Part shown: in pieces, positions 26,419 to 35,673 of the stretch
How the letters are laid out: every line of letters starts with the position of its first letter
Numbering within the stretch: position 1 is the stretch's first letter
Assembly: GCF_030408555.1 (NCBI RefSeq)
Contig: NZ_CP047048.1
Coordinates: 1,426,001 to 1,490,000, forward strand
DNA from: Corynebacterium aurimucosum
GTDB lineage: Bacteria; Actinomycetota; Actinomycetes; Mycobacteriales; Mycobacteriaceae
DNA length: 64,000 bases
Direction of reading: 5' to 3'
Notes under the pieces: model-generated
Seen by the model: only the letters and a program-made list of their open reading frames with translations
What the model was told of the DNA's origin: nothing
Databases searched by the model: none
Program-made: the position numbers and the translations under genes

Positions 26419-26485
26419 AAGCCGCCGCATCCTCAACAGCACTGACGTGAGCTGCAGTGCGCAGGAGGAGGAGCGGCGGCGGCTT
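26419..26485 (-). terminator. Long hairpin terminator of the MerR (McdR-like) gene
   Basis: On the minus strand AAGCCGCCGC (26485-26476) pairs with GCGGCGGCTT (26428-26419), with a smaller inner stem GCACTG/CAGTGC, followed by TTTTCTTCTC. Confidence 0.75.
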
Positions 26486-26500
26486 CCTGTGGTAGGCGTT

Positions 26501-27097
26501 TTAGGAGGTCTTGCGCTTGCGGCGAGCGGCTAGCTCGTCGAGGCCAATGACAACGTCGATGTCTTCTTCCTCTACAACACGCTCGGCTGGGAAGGAAGTA
26601 ATGGTACCAGAGAGTTCCTTGAGAATACCCGGCACAGCGATGCCGAACACGCCTTGGCCGCCGGCCAGCAGGTCGATAACTTCGTCGTTAGACCGGCACT
26701 CGTAGACCGTGGTGCCGTCCGACACCAAGGTGAGCTCAGCAAGATCGTTGACACCACGGTCGCGCAAAGACTCCACGGCGAGGCGGATGTTCTGGAGGGA
26801 GATTCCGGTATCCAGAAGGCGCTTGACAATCTTCAGGACCAGCACGTCTTTAAAGGAGTACAAGCGCTGGGAACCGGAACCGCGGGCAGTACGGATCGAG
26901 GGCTTAACCAAGTCGGTGCGCGCCCAGTAGTCCAGCTGGCGATAGGTGATTCCAGCTACCTGACACGCGATGGGAACGCGGTAGCCCAGCTCCTCATCAG
27001 GCCCTACATCGAAGAGAGATTCCTGAACGTAGGTGTTGGCGGCAATCTCGTCGAGCGGCAGGGCGCTGGACTCAGTACGATTATTCTTACTGCTCAC
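26501..27097 (-). CDS. MerR-family regulator, McdR-like (Rv1830 orthologue position)
   Basis: 198 residues. The winged-helix DNA-binding region is at about 37-107 ('GYRVPIACQVAGITYRQLDYWARTDLVKPS' core with the usual RLYSFKDVLVLK wing). The C-terminal half has no metal-binding cysteines, so it is not a classical metal sensor. It lies in the secA2-odhI-ftsR-nuclease-MerR order matching Mycobacterium Rv1821/Rv1827-Rv1830, where the Rv1830 protein (McdR) affects cell division. That assignment rests on order and sequence type. Confidence 0.8.
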   Translation of the reverse strand: MSSKNNRTESSALPLDEIAANTYVQESLFDVGPDEELGYRVPIACQVAGITYRQLDYWARTDLVKPSIRTARGSGSQRLYSFKDVLVLKIVKRLLDTGISLQNIRLAVESLRDRGVNDLAELTLVSDGTTVYECRSNDEVIDLLAGGQGVFGIAVPGILKELSGTITSFPAERVVEEEDIDVVIGLDELAARRKRKTS

Positions 27098-27273
27098 GTA
27101 ATTACTCCAGTGATACTTGAGGGGAGTTCTATTTTTCTATTAAAGGACACGTCAGCGACGGCGTCAAGGGTCGTCCTCGGTGAACCTCTAGTAGAACTTT
27201 AGACTTTTTGATTCACTTTGTCATCATTAGTCACACGCGTGTCATTAAAAAATTTCAGTGTCAGCACGAGAAA

Positions 27274-27297
27274 AGCGGCGCCCGTAAGGGCGCCGCT
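27274..27297 (-). terminator. Rho-independent terminator after the bifunctional nuclease gene
   Basis: AGCGGCGCCC and GGGCGCCGCT form a perfect 10-bp stem with a 4-base loop. Read on the minus strand it is followed by TTTCTC. Confidence 0.88.
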
Positions 27298-27374
27298 CTG
27301 TCCATCAAAGGTCGGTTTAGAACATAAGTCCGCTATTGAACCACGCGGAACCTAGGCTCCTCACAGTGAAGGAG

Positions 27375-27965
27375 TTAGTCCTCCCCTTCCTCTCCTCCGA
27401 GCAAGTCCTCCTCCGATATGCCAGAATCACGCATCATCTGCTCGAAGCCATCATCTTCCTGCGTTTTCTGCTGAGCAGCTCGCTCTTGAAAGTCGCGCAT
27501 GCGCTTCTCTGGAAAGGTTTCCGGGGATTCCGCCTCGCGCTCTAGGTCGTAATACTCTTTAAGGTCCTCGTCGCTAATGTAGATGGCCACCTCGTCGAGC
27601 ACATCCTTTTCAAAATGGATGGGTAGCCCATAGTGGTCTGCCAGGACGAGTGCATCGGACAGACGGGCATCATGCTCTTCGCCGGTTCCGTCCACAAGAT
27701 CAACCATGAAAACGCCTTTGCGGTACTCGGAGACGCAGATGTGCTCGATGCCATCGAGCTGGTCCGCGAAGGCGATGAGCAGCTCGTAGGTACTTGGCCG
27801 CGCGTTGAAATGGCGCTCGAGGACTTGCAGCACGCGCGCCCCATCAATCGGTGAGACCCACACTGGCACGTGCCGGTCCGCCTCTTCCCAGTAGAAAAGA
27901 GCGCACAGATTGTTTTCGGGTCCGACGGGATGGATTCCTAAAAATTTCAGTACTTCAGTAGTCAT
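27375..27965 (-). CDS. Bifunctional nuclease-domain protein (BFN/DUF151)
   Basis: 196 residues from the ATG at 27963-27965 (MTTEVLKFLGIHPVG); an in-frame 37-residue upstream extension has no similarity pattern. The BFN core is seen in 'LPIHFEKDVLDEVAIYI', 'RVLQVLERHFNARPSTYELLIAFADQLDG' and 'RLSDALVLA'. The C-terminal 50 residues are acidic and charged. Plant and bacterial relatives have been reported with DNase/RNase activity; activity here is not shown. It sits between ftsR and the second MerR gene, as in C. glutamicum and M. tuberculosis (Rv1829 position). Confidence 0.82.
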   Translation of the reverse strand: MTTEVLKFLGIHPVGPENNLCALFYWEEADRHVPVWVSPIDGARVLQVLERHFNARPSTYELLIAFADQLDGIEHICVSEYRKGVFMVDLVDGTGEEHDARLSDALVLADHYGLPIHFEKDVLDEVAIYISDEDLKEYYDLEREAESPETFPEKRMRDFQERAAQQKTQEDDGFEQMMRDSGISEEDLLGGEEGED

Positions 27966-28101
27966 GGGACCCACTTTTACACACTTTTCTTGCACATGGT
28001 TCTCGGGCCAGCTAGGCAGCGTAAAGATACTCGGAGTGGCACGAGAAGGCGACACGAAGCCTGGGTTAGGCCACATTCCATCGCGAGCCAGGCATCAGGT
28101 T

Positions 28102-28857
28102 TTAAGGCCGGAATTCGTCGCGAAGCTCGGTCTTGACCAACGTCCCGTGGAGCGATAAAACCAGGGCCGCCATCTGCTGTGACAGTTCCTCCGCCTGTTG
28201 CGGGGCGGTATCAGACTTCGAATGCGCGACCGGCGTTGCCACCTGCGAAATCATGTCCGCCTGGCGTCGGGCAGCATTGCGCAGCGATTTCAACTGCCGA
28301 GCCTCGAGCCCAAAGGACTCCAGCGCCACGGCCGCGGAGACAATGGACACGTCATCCGTGTCGAAGAAGCCCGCCGGATCCGGCTTGATCAGGCCCACCG
28401 AGACCAGTTTCGCGATGTTTTCCTGCGTTGTTCCGGCTTGGTCGGCCACGTCGGCGTCGGTAAGCCGGGTAACTACCGGCGCACGTAGCTGCTCAGCGCT
28501 GATAAGGGCCTCAGCCTGGGAGGAGACAATAGCGGTCACCTGCCCCGAGTCCATCGCATCCAGTTGTTCCCGAATGACCTTGAGCGGCGTGTAGTGATCA
28601 CGCTGCGCAGTCAGAATGTAGCGCAGGCGGTCCAAGTCTTTTTGGTAATAGCGACGGTAGCCCTTTGCGGTGCGCTCCGGAGTAATCAGCCCCTCAGACT
28701 CCAAGAAGCGAATCTTCGACACCGTCACGTCCGGAAATTGCTTCTGAACGTGCTTCAGCGTTACGCCAATAGACATGGGCTTCTGCTTAGCAGGCTTGGT
28801 CTTCTTGGCCACGGAAGACGCTGCTGCGGCAGCGGCGGTGGACTTCTGCGCACTCAC
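28102..28857 (-). CDS. ftsR: MerR-type cell-division regulator FtsR
   Basis: 251 residues. An Ala/Lys-rich leader (1-27) precedes a MerR HTH ('MSIGVTLKHVQKQFPDVTVSKIRFLESEGLITPERTAKGYRRY', about 28-70), with a dimer helix after it and a second regulator-like domain (about 130-250). The orthologue in C. glutamicum activates ftsZ and is needed for normal growth and shape; M. tuberculosis Rv1828 is the counterpart. It is encoded between odhI and the BFN gene on the minus strand, 136 bases from the latter. Confidence 0.88.
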   Translation of the reverse strand: MSAQKSTAAAAAASSVAKKTKPAKQKPMSIGVTLKHVQKQFPDVTVSKIRFLESEGLITPERTAKGYRRYYQKDLDRLRYILTAQRDHYTPLKVIREQLDAMDSGQVTAIVSSQAEALISAEQLRAPVVTRLTDADVADQAGTTQENIAKLVSVGLIKPDPAGFFDTDDVSIVSAAVALESFGLEARQLKSLRNAARRQADMISQVATPVAHSKSDTAPQQAEELSQQMAALVLSLHGTLVKTELRDEFRP

Positions 28858-28973
28858 GATAGGACTACTACTGCTTTCTACACGGTTTCACTTGGACACA
28901 GCGGGAACGTGGGCAGGGTGCGAAATAAACCTACTCCCCTCGCACCCGTTAGTTCCTGCTAACTAGAACTGCT

Positions 28974-29405
28974 TTATTGAGGGGCAATAAAAACCAGGCG
29001 GAACTTACCGATCTGGATTTCATCGCCTACTTCCAGCACCTGCGCATTGCGCGGCTCACGGTTGACGTAAGTGCCGTTGAGCGATCCGACATCGACAACC
29101 TCAAATTGGCCGTCTTTGGAGCGGAACTCGGCATGGCGGCGGGACACCGTGACATCATCAAGGAAGATGTCTGCTTCTGGGTGGCGTCCGGCGGTAGTGG
29201 TCGGCTGATCCAGCAGGAAGCGTGCGCCAGCGTTGGGACCGCGCTTTACGACGAGCAGCGCCTGGCCCTCTGCCAGGTTCTCAGCGCCGGCAACGGAGGC
29301 GTCAGAACCCGCCGCGGTGCCGTTTTCCATCTCCTTGAGAAGATCAGCGCGGAAGACAGAAGTAGTCTCTGCCTGCGGTTCCGGCGTTCCGGTATTCTCG
29401 CTCAT
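28974..29405 (-). CDS. odhI: FHA-domain inhibitor of 2-oxoglutarate dehydrogenase OdhI
   Basis: 143 residues from the ATG at 29403-29405, which has GGAGG upstream and matches the family start; a 12-residue upstream extension is unlikely. The N-terminal phosphosite ETTSVF carries Thr14 and Thr15, the PknG/PknA targets of OdhI. The FHA domain follows ('LLDQPTTTAGRHPEADIFLDD', 'VSRRHAEFR', 'VGSLNGTYVN'). Unphosphorylated OdhI binds and inhibits the OdhA subunit, controlling flux between the TCA cycle and glutamate synthesis. Confidence 0.95.
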   Translation of the reverse strand: MSENTGTPEPQAETTSVFRADLLKEMENGTAAGSDASVAGAENLAEGQALLVVKRGPNAGARFLLDQPTTTAGRHPEADIFLDDVTVSRRHAEFRSKDGQFEVVDVGSLNGTYVNREPRNAQVLEVGDEIQIGKFRLVFIAPQ

Positions 29406-29492
29406 TTTTACCTCCGAAGGGTCGGATCGATGTTGACTCATTCCATATTAGCGACTCCGCTGTCCGCGCGAGTCACCTCTGGCGCATTTACA

Positions 29493-31784
29493 TTAGCGGA
29501 AAATGTTTCCTATGCCCTTGAGCACGGAATTTCCGCCCCCAGATAGTGGGTTATCAGAGACCATATAAGTCCACGTGGCGCTCGGTCGAGACAGCCCATG
29601 ATCCTCGAGGTGGGCACCCTCAGAATCAATAAGCACAGTCTTAAAAGTATCAAGAGCATCATCAACTGCCCGCTGCGCCAAGTCCTTAAATTCACGCACC
29701 GCGATGCGGTGGTATTCGTCGATGGGCGTCTCGCGGGCGATGGCGCGCAAGTGGATGGATTCACGAACGTCATCCATCAGCTCTAGGTGGTCGGCCCACG
29801 CCAAATCTAGGTGGTACAGCATAATCTCGCGGGCAGCCCGCTCACGAGCTTCCGCGGGGACGTCGCCAAGCTCGGCTGCGCGTTCGGGCGCCCGTTCAGC
29901 CAACTCCTGCCAGGCTTGATCAGTGTCGAGCAACTTGGCACGGCGCTCATCGATAATGATGCGTTGGTCCGCGAGTAGCTGGTTGTACTTCCAGGTTTGC
30001 GCGTGAATCTCCAGCAGTTGCCCTTCCGTCACGCGTTGGCAGTGTGCAATGAAGTCCCGGACGCGCTTGGAATCGATGAGCCCATCGGCATCGGGGCGCG
30101 CGGACAAGGATTCATCTTCCCCGCCCTGTTTGACCACGTCATCCTCCAAGGAAACGAAAAAGAGCGACATGCCCGGATCTCCTTGGCGGCCTGCACGCCC
30201 GCGCAACTGGTTATCCAAACGGGAGGAGCGGTGCCGCGAGGTGCCGAGCACTGCCAAACCGCCCTTTTCAACAACGGCTTCACGGTCAGACTCATCCGCG
30301 CCGCCCAGCTTGATATCGGTGCCGCGGCCCGCCATCTGGGTAGACACAGTCACTCGCCCCACGTCGCCTGCTTCCGCAACGATGCGCGCCTCGTCCTCAT
30401 CATTTTTTGCGTTGAGGACGTTGACCGTAATCCCCTGTTCACGTAGGGCTTCGGCGAGGTCTTCTGATTCAGCAACATCGTGGGTACCCACGAGTACCGG
30501 CTGGCCAGTGCTATTGATTGCCACGATTTCATTGACGATGGCACGGGATTTTTCATCCACGGAGGCATAAATGCGGTCAGGTTCGTCGAAGCGCTGCAGT
30601 TCCTTGTTACGGTCGATGACCGAGACGTGCAGGTCATAGAACTGACGCAGTTGGTCTGTTGCCTCCACTGCGGTTCCGGTCATGCCGCACACTAGCGGAT
30701 AGCGCCGCATGAGCTCCTGGAGCGTAATGGTGTCGAGGATGCGCCCTCCTTCTGACACCTCTAGGCCTTCCTTGGCCTCCACCGCGGCCTGGAGGCCATC
30801 CGGCCAGCGCTGCAGTTCCGCTACGCGGCCGCGGGAGGCGTCGATAAGCTGCAATTTTCCGTCCGTGATGATGTAGTGAATATCGCGGATAAGCAGTGCC
30901 TTAGCGTGCAGCGCTAAGTTAACTTTGACCAGCACGGAGCCGATGTTCTCCTCCGAGTAGAGCGAGTCGAGTCCCAATTCGTGCTCCACACGTGCCGCGC
31001 CCTCCTCGGTGAGCGCTACCGTGCGCCCATCCTCCGCAATAACGTAGTCCTGCTCCTCTCGCAGCCGGGAAACCACGTTGGTGATGTGGCCCGTAGATTC
31101 CTCACCGGGGCGATTTCCGGCGAGGACGAGGGGGACGAGGGCTTCGTCGACAAGCACAGAATCCGCTTCATCCACCAACGCCACATCCGCGCGCGCTTGC
31201 ACCGTTTGCTCGCGGGACGTGATCTGGTTATCCCGTAGCACATCGAAACCGAGCTCATTGACTGGTGCATAGATGATGTCGGATAAGTAAGCCGCGCGGC
31301 GTTCTTCCGGGCCGAGCTTCTCCGTTACCGGGGCCACCGTGAGTCCAAAGAACTCCACGAGCGGGCGCATCCATTCAGCGTCGCGCGCTGCTAGATAATT
31401 GTTCACTGTCACCAGGTGCACGCGCTTGCCGGTCAGCGCAAAACCCGTCGCGGCCATGGCTCCCACCAGCGTCTTTCCCTCACCAGTGGCCATCTGGATA
31501 ACGTCGCCTTCAAGAAGACGCAGCACAGCTTGGGACTGGACAGTAAAGGGACGCATGCCAAGCTTGCGTTCGCTGGCCACGGCTAGGGCTGCGAGGAAGC
31601 GGGATTTATCCGCGATCTTGCCGTCCTTCACGCACTCCCGTGCGGTGGCGGCAACCTCTGCATCCGACAGGTTCGCGATATCCTCTACCGCGGAATCTGC
31701 GGCCGTCACAACGGCTTTCGACTTCTTGTTGTTGCGTTCGGACTGCGCGCCCATTGCCTTCCAGAACCAATCGAATGCGCCCAT
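29493..31784 (-). CDS. secA2: Accessory preprotein translocase ATPase SecA2
   Basis: 763 residues from the ATG at 31782-31784 (GGAGGAG upstream). Walker A is MATGEGKTLVG (about 99-109); DEAD-like 'LVDEADSVLVDEALVPLVLAG' and motif 'MAGRGTDIKLGG', 'GRAGRQGDPG' are intact. It is shorter than the housekeeping SecA and lacks the C-terminal zinc-binding tail, as expected of SecA2. It drives export of a subset of proteins through SecYEG. It heads the minus-strand odhI-ftsR block, with about 87 bases to odhI. Confidence 0.93.
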   Translation of the reverse strand: MGAFDWFWKAMGAQSERNNKKSKAVVTAADSAVEDIANLSDAEVAATARECVKDGKIADKSRFLAALAVASERKLGMRPFTVQSQAVLRLLEGDVIQMATGEGKTLVGAMAATGFALTGKRVHLVTVNNYLAARDAEWMRPLVEFFGLTVAPVTEKLGPEERRAAYLSDIIYAPVNELGFDVLRDNQITSREQTVQARADVALVDEADSVLVDEALVPLVLAGNRPGEESTGHITNVVSRLREEQDYVIAEDGRTVALTEEGAARVEHELGLDSLYSEENIGSVLVKVNLALHAKALLIRDIHYIITDGKLQLIDASRGRVAELQRWPDGLQAAVEAKEGLEVSEGGRILDTITLQELMRRYPLVCGMTGTAVEATDQLRQFYDLHVSVIDRNKELQRFDEPDRIYASVDEKSRAIVNEIVAINSTGQPVLVGTHDVAESEDLAEALREQGITVNVLNAKNDEDEARIVAEAGDVGRVTVSTQMAGRGTDIKLGGADESDREAVVEKGGLAVLGTSRHRSSRLDNQLRGRAGRQGDPGMSLFFVSLEDDVVKQGGEDESLSARPDADGLIDSKRVRDFIAHCQRVTEGQLLEIHAQTWKYNQLLADQRIIIDERRAKLLDTDQAWQELAERAPERAAELGDVPAEARERAAREIMLYHLDLAWADHLELMDDVRESIHLRAIARETPIDEYHRIAVREFKDLAQRAVDDALDTFKTVLIDSEGAHLEDHGLSRPSATWTYMVSDNPLSGGGNSVLKGIGNIFR

Positions 31785-31880
31785 GAGCACTCCTCCATCC
31801 TTGTGCGTCATACAGGTCTTCTATCGACTCTAGTCAACCCCGGTTCGCAGGCGTGCGTTCGCCCTTATATCCTTATGGTC

Positions 31881-33059
31881 ATGCAATCCGTGAACGTGTC
31901 GCTCCCCTCCAGCACCGGTACCACGATGGCCGGAACCATCGACTTCCCTGACTCCCCTCCGCAAGCCTTCGCCATCTTCGCGCACTGCTTTGCCGGCTCG
32001 CGCCATACCCCGGGCGCTGCCCGCGTGAGCAAACAGCTGACTAACTTTGGCATCGCTACCCTGCGCTTTGATTTTCCTGGCCTAGGCCAATCCGAAGGAA
32101 ATTTTGCGGACACATGTTTCAGCCAGAATGTTGCAGATATCCAGGCTGCCGCTGACTGGCTAGCACAGAACTATTCCGCACCGCAGCTACTCATGGGCCA
32201 TTCACTGGGCGGGGCTGCCGCTCTGGCCGCGGCCAACAACATTCGCTCCCTCAAGGCCGTGGCCACCATCGGCGCCCCCTTCGATCCTGCACACTCCGTG
32301 CTGCACTACGCCGACAAGATCGGCGAGGTCGACGCCAACGGTGAAGTCGAGGTCACCCTTGGAGGCCGGGCACTGACCATTTCGCGCCTCTTCCTCGAAG
32401 ACCTTGCTGAGACCAACCCGGAGGACTATCTTCCGCGCCTGCGCAAGCCCCTCATGGTGCTACATTCCCCCATTGATCAAACGGTGGGCATTGATAACGC
32501 GCAAAATATTTTCCGGACCACGCGCTATCCCAAGTCCCTCGTCGCCTTGGATAAGGCCGATCACCTGGTGACTAAGCAGGGCGCGGCAGCCCGTGCCGCC
32601 GACCTCATCGGGGCGTGGGCGGAGCAGTTCATTGTTCCGGAGAACATTCCCACCCCAGTTGCTGAGGACTCAGCGCTTGCAATCCCGGCAGTTGGAACCA
32701 GGATGGGCGTCGTCGTGCGCCACAATGACCGATCGGTGAGCGCTGACCGCACGAAAAAGAACGGCGGCAAAGGCCAAGGTTTCACCGCGGAAGGCCTTCT
32801 TATGTCCGCTGTGGCTACGGCAAGCACTCAGGCCATCAAAGAAGCGGGCAAGGCGCAGAAAATGGACGCGAAGGTGCTCGAAGCGGTATCTGTCAGGGTT
32901 AGCCAAGAATCCGAATCTCGTTTCACACGTATGGTGACGCTTCCTGGCTCTCTGAGTGCCGATCAACAACGCGCGCTTGCCGACGCCGCCGCTTCCACCA
33001 CCATCGACTCCCTCCTCGCTGTGGACATCGCCACCGCCGTGGCAACCACTGCAGAATAA
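31881..33059 (+). CDS. Alpha/beta hydrolase fused to an OsmC-type domain
   Basis: 392 residues from the ATG at 31881, chosen because TATCCT (31868-31873) places transcription start there; 31875 is possible. The N-terminal 250 residues form an alpha/beta hydrolase with the nucleophile elbow GHSLGG, a 'FDFPGLGQSEG' strand-loop and a late His (KADHLV). The C-terminal 130 residues are OsmC/Ohr-like ('FTAEGLLMSAVATASTQAI', 'VSVRVSQESESRF'), but the first conserved Cys of peroxidase members is not evident, so peroxide reduction is doubtful. Same fusion is known in many bacteria. The pair could act on a thiol-linked or acylated substrate; function not established. Confidence 0.82.
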   Translation: MQSVNVSLPSSTGTTMAGTIDFPDSPPQAFAIFAHCFAGSRHTPGAARVSKQLTNFGIATLRFDFPGLGQSEGNFADTCFSQNVADIQAAADWLAQNYSAPQLLMGHSLGGAAALAAANNIRSLKAVATIGAPFDPAHSVLHYADKIGEVDANGEVEVTLGGRALTISRLFLEDLAETNPEDYLPRLRKPLMVLHSPIDQTVGIDNAQNIFRTTRYPKSLVALDKADHLVTKQGAAARAADLIGAWAEQFIVPENIPTPVAEDSALAIPAVGTRMGVVVRHNDRSVSADRTKKNGGKGQGFTAEGLLMSAVATASTQAIKEAGKAQKMDAKVLEAVSVRVSQESESRFTRMVTLPGSLSADQQRALADAAASTTIDSLLAVDIATAVATTAE

Positions 33060-33066
33060 GCCGCCC

Positions 33067-33465
33067 ATGGTTGTTCTTAACCCACTTGATCCTGGCGCCC
33101 GCTGCCCCTGCGGTACCGGCCTAAGCTTCGGCGAGTGCTGCTCGCGCTACCATACCGGCACACCCGCCCCCTCAGCGGAGGCCCTGATGCGCTCGCGTTT
33201 CAGCGCTTTCGTCACCGGCGACGAGGATTATTTGCTGCGCACCTGGGACCCCGAAACCCGCCCGGAGCGCCTCGACCTCGCCGAAACCGGCATTCGCTTT
33301 TATCGCCTCGACATTATCGACACCGTCGCGGGCGGCCCCTTGGACCAGACCGGCATCGTTGAATTCGAGGCTTTCTATAAGGGAGCTGCCAAGGGCTCTC
33401 AACGGGAGCGCTCCTCTTTTCGCCGCCAAGGCGGGCAGTGGGTCTATTCCACCGGAGAGTTTTAG
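33067..33465 (+). CDS. YchJ-like (UPF0225) SEC-C-motif protein
   Basis: 132 residues starting 7 bases after the hydrolase-OsmC stop codon, so probably cotranscribed. The N-terminal cluster CPCGTGLSFGECCSRYH is the zinc-binding SEC-C motif; 'AEALMRSRFSAFVTGDEDYLLRTWDPETRP' and the NTF2-like fold with 'FEAFYKGAAKGSQRERSSF' are typical of YchJ. The family has no firmly known function; the metal motif suggests a protein-binding or metal-handling role. Confidence 0.87.
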   Translation: MVVLNPLDPGARCPCGTGLSFGECCSRYHTGTPAPSAEALMRSRFSAFVTGDEDYLLRTWDPETRPERLDLAETGIRFYRLDIIDTVAGGPLDQTGIVEFEAFYKGAAKGSQRERSSFRRQGGQWVYSTGEF

Positions 33466-33552
33466 AGCCTTTAAAACAGAGGTTGAGCTGGGATTTGTCG
33501 AAGCGAATACCGCTGGTGTAATCTGTAGCAGTTGCACGAAATAGTGCGACGG

Positions 33553-33626
33553 CGGACTATGGCGCAGTTTGGTAGCGCACTACACTGGGGGTGTAGGGGT
33601 CGCAGGTTCAAATCCTGTTAGTCCGA
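33553..33626 (+). tRNA. tRNA-Pro (anticodon GGG)
   Basis: A complete cloverleaf can be drawn: acceptor CGGACTA/TAGTCCG, D-stem GCGC/GCGC with a GG-containing loop, anticodon stem CTACA/TGTAG with loop CTGGGGG (anticodon GGG), T-stem GCAGG/CCTGT with TTCAAAT loop. CCA is not encoded. It reads proline codons CCC and CCU. Confidence 0.95.
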
Positions 33627-33635
33627 CAGTATTAC

Positions 33636-33667
33636 GGCTGGTCAGAGCGATTCTGGTCAGCCTTTTC
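33636..33667 (+). terminator. Terminator after tRNA-Pro
   Basis: An 11-bp stem with two G-U pairs (33636-33646 with 33652-33662), 5-base loop, then TTTTC. Confidence 0.8.
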
Positions 33668-33844
33668 TCACGTTTTCCTTTCCCATCCTGAGGTGGACTA
33701 GCCGGCTAGTCCACCGTAACTCAGAACTTCAAAGTGCCTAATGTGTCGTCGCCAAGCAGCGCTGCCCCTATGTTTCTCCCCCTCATGGGCTAAAGAGCGT
33801 TTCTAACTAGGGCTATAACCTGGGTTGAGGCACTATTACAATTC

Positions 33845-35452
33845 ATGGAATTGTTGTTGACCTACCTCGCTGTGGTGTTTGGCTGCGGCCTCATCGCGTG
33901 GGCAGTGCGCCTGCCTCCACTTATTGGATTTCTCGCCGCTGGCTTTGCGCTCAACGCCGGCGGAGTCGAGCATGTCGAAGCATTAAATCTATTCGCGGAC
34001 ATTGGCGTTACTCTCATGCTTTTCGCAATCGGGTTACGCCTCGATCTCAGGGCCTTAACTGATAAAGCTGTGTGGCTGACAGCCAGCGCACATGTACTCG
34101 TGATGACTCTGCTCGGAGCGGGCTTCATTACAGCACTCGGGGCTCTTGGTGTATTTGGGCCTACGAGCTTTTCGGTAGCTGTCAACATCGCCCTGGTACT
34201 GAGCTTCTCAAGCACCATCGTGGTCTTAAAAATCCTGCAGGACCGCGGCGATGAACAAGCCCTGTACGGAAATATCTGTATTGGCGTACTCATTATGCAG
34301 GACATCATCGCTGTTGCCTTCATGAGCATTCTCCGCGGGGAGCCGCCCAGCTTGACTGCCCTCTTGCTTGTACTCATCGTGCCGCTACTGGCATTGACAA
34401 CGCGCCGCTGGTACAAGCTCGGCCACGGTGAGCTGGGCGCACTATTCGGCATCGTGATGGCCCTTCTGCCTGGTTATGCTCTTTTCGAATGGGTCGGACT
34501 CTCGGGCAGTCTGGGGGCTCTCATCATGGGCGTGGTTCTCTCTCGCTCCCCTGGGGCGGAACAACTCAGCCATTCACTGTTCACACTCAAAGAATTGCTG
34601 CTGGTTGGCTTCTTCGTCAACATCGGCTTCCTGGGCCTCCCGACGTGGCAGCACCTCCTTGACGCCAGCCTGCTCCTAATGCTTTTGCCTGTCCAGGGAA
34701 TCGCCTACTGGGCCATCCTGTGGACACTAGGGCTGCGCAACCGTACTTCCGTCCTCGCGTCTTTGCTCCTGGCCAATTATTCCGAATTCGCGTTAATCAT
34801 TGCTGCCCTCGGGGTGGAAGACGGCTGGCTGAATCAGCGCTGGCTACTTTCATTGGTTCTCGCAGTATCCTTGAGCTTCGTCATCTCCGCCATTTTCAAC
34901 CCACAGAGCGTCTCGCGGGCCACGCACGTGGCCAAACGCTTACCTACGCGCCCACCGCACAAGATTCACCCGGAAGATCGTCCGATCGAGCTGGGGGATG
35001 CCCATGCATTGGTCCTTGGGGTCGGCCGCCTAGGACTTTCCTGTTACAAGGAGCTCACAGAGGTCTATGGCGCGAAAGTCTTAGGCGTGGAGCATGATCC
35101 AGCCCGGGTGCGCCACCTCCAAGAGCGCGGCTTCAATGTCGTGGAAGGCGATGCCACCGATGTCGACTTCTGGGAGCGTGTCAAGGACAGTCACCACATT
35201 GACATGATCATGCTTGCTATGCCCGCCCAGCACGCGAACGTCGACGCAGTCAAGGAGATCTTCGCCTCCGATATCAACCCCGAGGAATGCACCATTAGCT
35301 CGGTGGCAATGTACCGCGAGGACGTAGAAGACCTCGAGGAACTCGGGCTTAACGTCGTGGTGCATCTGCAGGACGGTGCAGGCGAATCACTGGCCGAACG
35401 GACCTTCACCGAAAACCAGATGCGGCGCCTGCGCCTGGCTGGTGAGCTCTAG
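33845..35452 (+). CDS. Kef-type cation:proton antiporter with TrkA-N domain
   Basis: 535 residues. About 12 membrane segments (residues 1-355) of the CPA2 antiporter type ('FADIGVTLMLFAIGLRLD', 'SFSSTIVVLKIL', 'GIVMALLPG', 'LLLVGFFVNIGFLG'), then a cytoplasmic linker and a TrkA-N/RCK nucleotide-binding domain (about 383-500) with a Gly-rich loop VLGVGRLGLSCYKEL and acidic GVEHDP. Such proteins exchange K+ or Na+ for H+, gated by NAD(H) or another ligand. The isolated gene has no ancillary KefF/KefG. ATG at 33845, no clear ribosome site. Confidence 0.85.
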   Translation: MELLLTYLAVVFGCGLIAWAVRLPPLIGFLAAGFALNAGGVEHVEALNLFADIGVTLMLFAIGLRLDLRALTDKAVWLTASAHVLVMTLLGAGFITALGALGVFGPTSFSVAVNIALVLSFSSTIVVLKILQDRGDEQALYGNICIGVLIMQDIIAVAFMSILRGEPPSLTALLLVLIVPLLALTTRRWYKLGHGELGALFGIVMALLPGYALFEWVGLSGSLGALIMGVVLSRSPGAEQLSHSLFTLKELLLVGFFVNIGFLGLPTWQHLLDASLLLMLLPVQGIAYWAILWTLGLRNRTSVLASLLLANYSEFALIIAALGVEDGWLNQRWLLSLVLAVSLSFVISAIFNPQSVSRATHVAKRLPTRPPHKIHPEDRPIELGDAHALVLGVGRLGLSCYKELTEVYGAKVLGVEHDPARVRHLQERGFNVVEGDATDVDFWERVKDSHHIDMIMLAMPAQHANVDAVKEIFASDINPEECTISSVAMYREDVEDLEELGLNVVVHLQDGAGESLAERTFTENQMRRLRLAGEL

Positions 35453-35587
35453 GTCTACGACGGCATCGGAGCGGCGCCTTCCCACCCCGGCGGGCTTTCT
35501 CCTCCACGAGCTACACAAATGCACCTAGAAAATACGCATATCTCACCCGCCACAAAGTAACTTCACACGGAAGAACTAAGAAGAAAA

Positions 35588-35617
35588 ATCTCCGCTTCCC
35601 CTTAAGGAAGTGGAGAT
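35588..35617 (-). terminator. Terminator of the TetR gene region
   Basis: ATCTCC-G-CTTCC pairs with GGAAG-T-GGAGAT (35588-35599 with 35606-35617); on the minus strand TTTTTCTTCTT follows. It lies 57 bases after the TetR stop codon. Confidence 0.85.
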
Positions 35618-35673
35618 TAGCCGTGATAACTGTTGCGGCCAACTAGGCACGCCGCACCGTCACGAGAGCGAAA

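Noticed and set aside
28916..28947. 8-bp hairpin GGGTGCGA/TCGCACCC between odhI and ftsR
   Set aside because: No T-tract; the two genes may still be cotranscribed.
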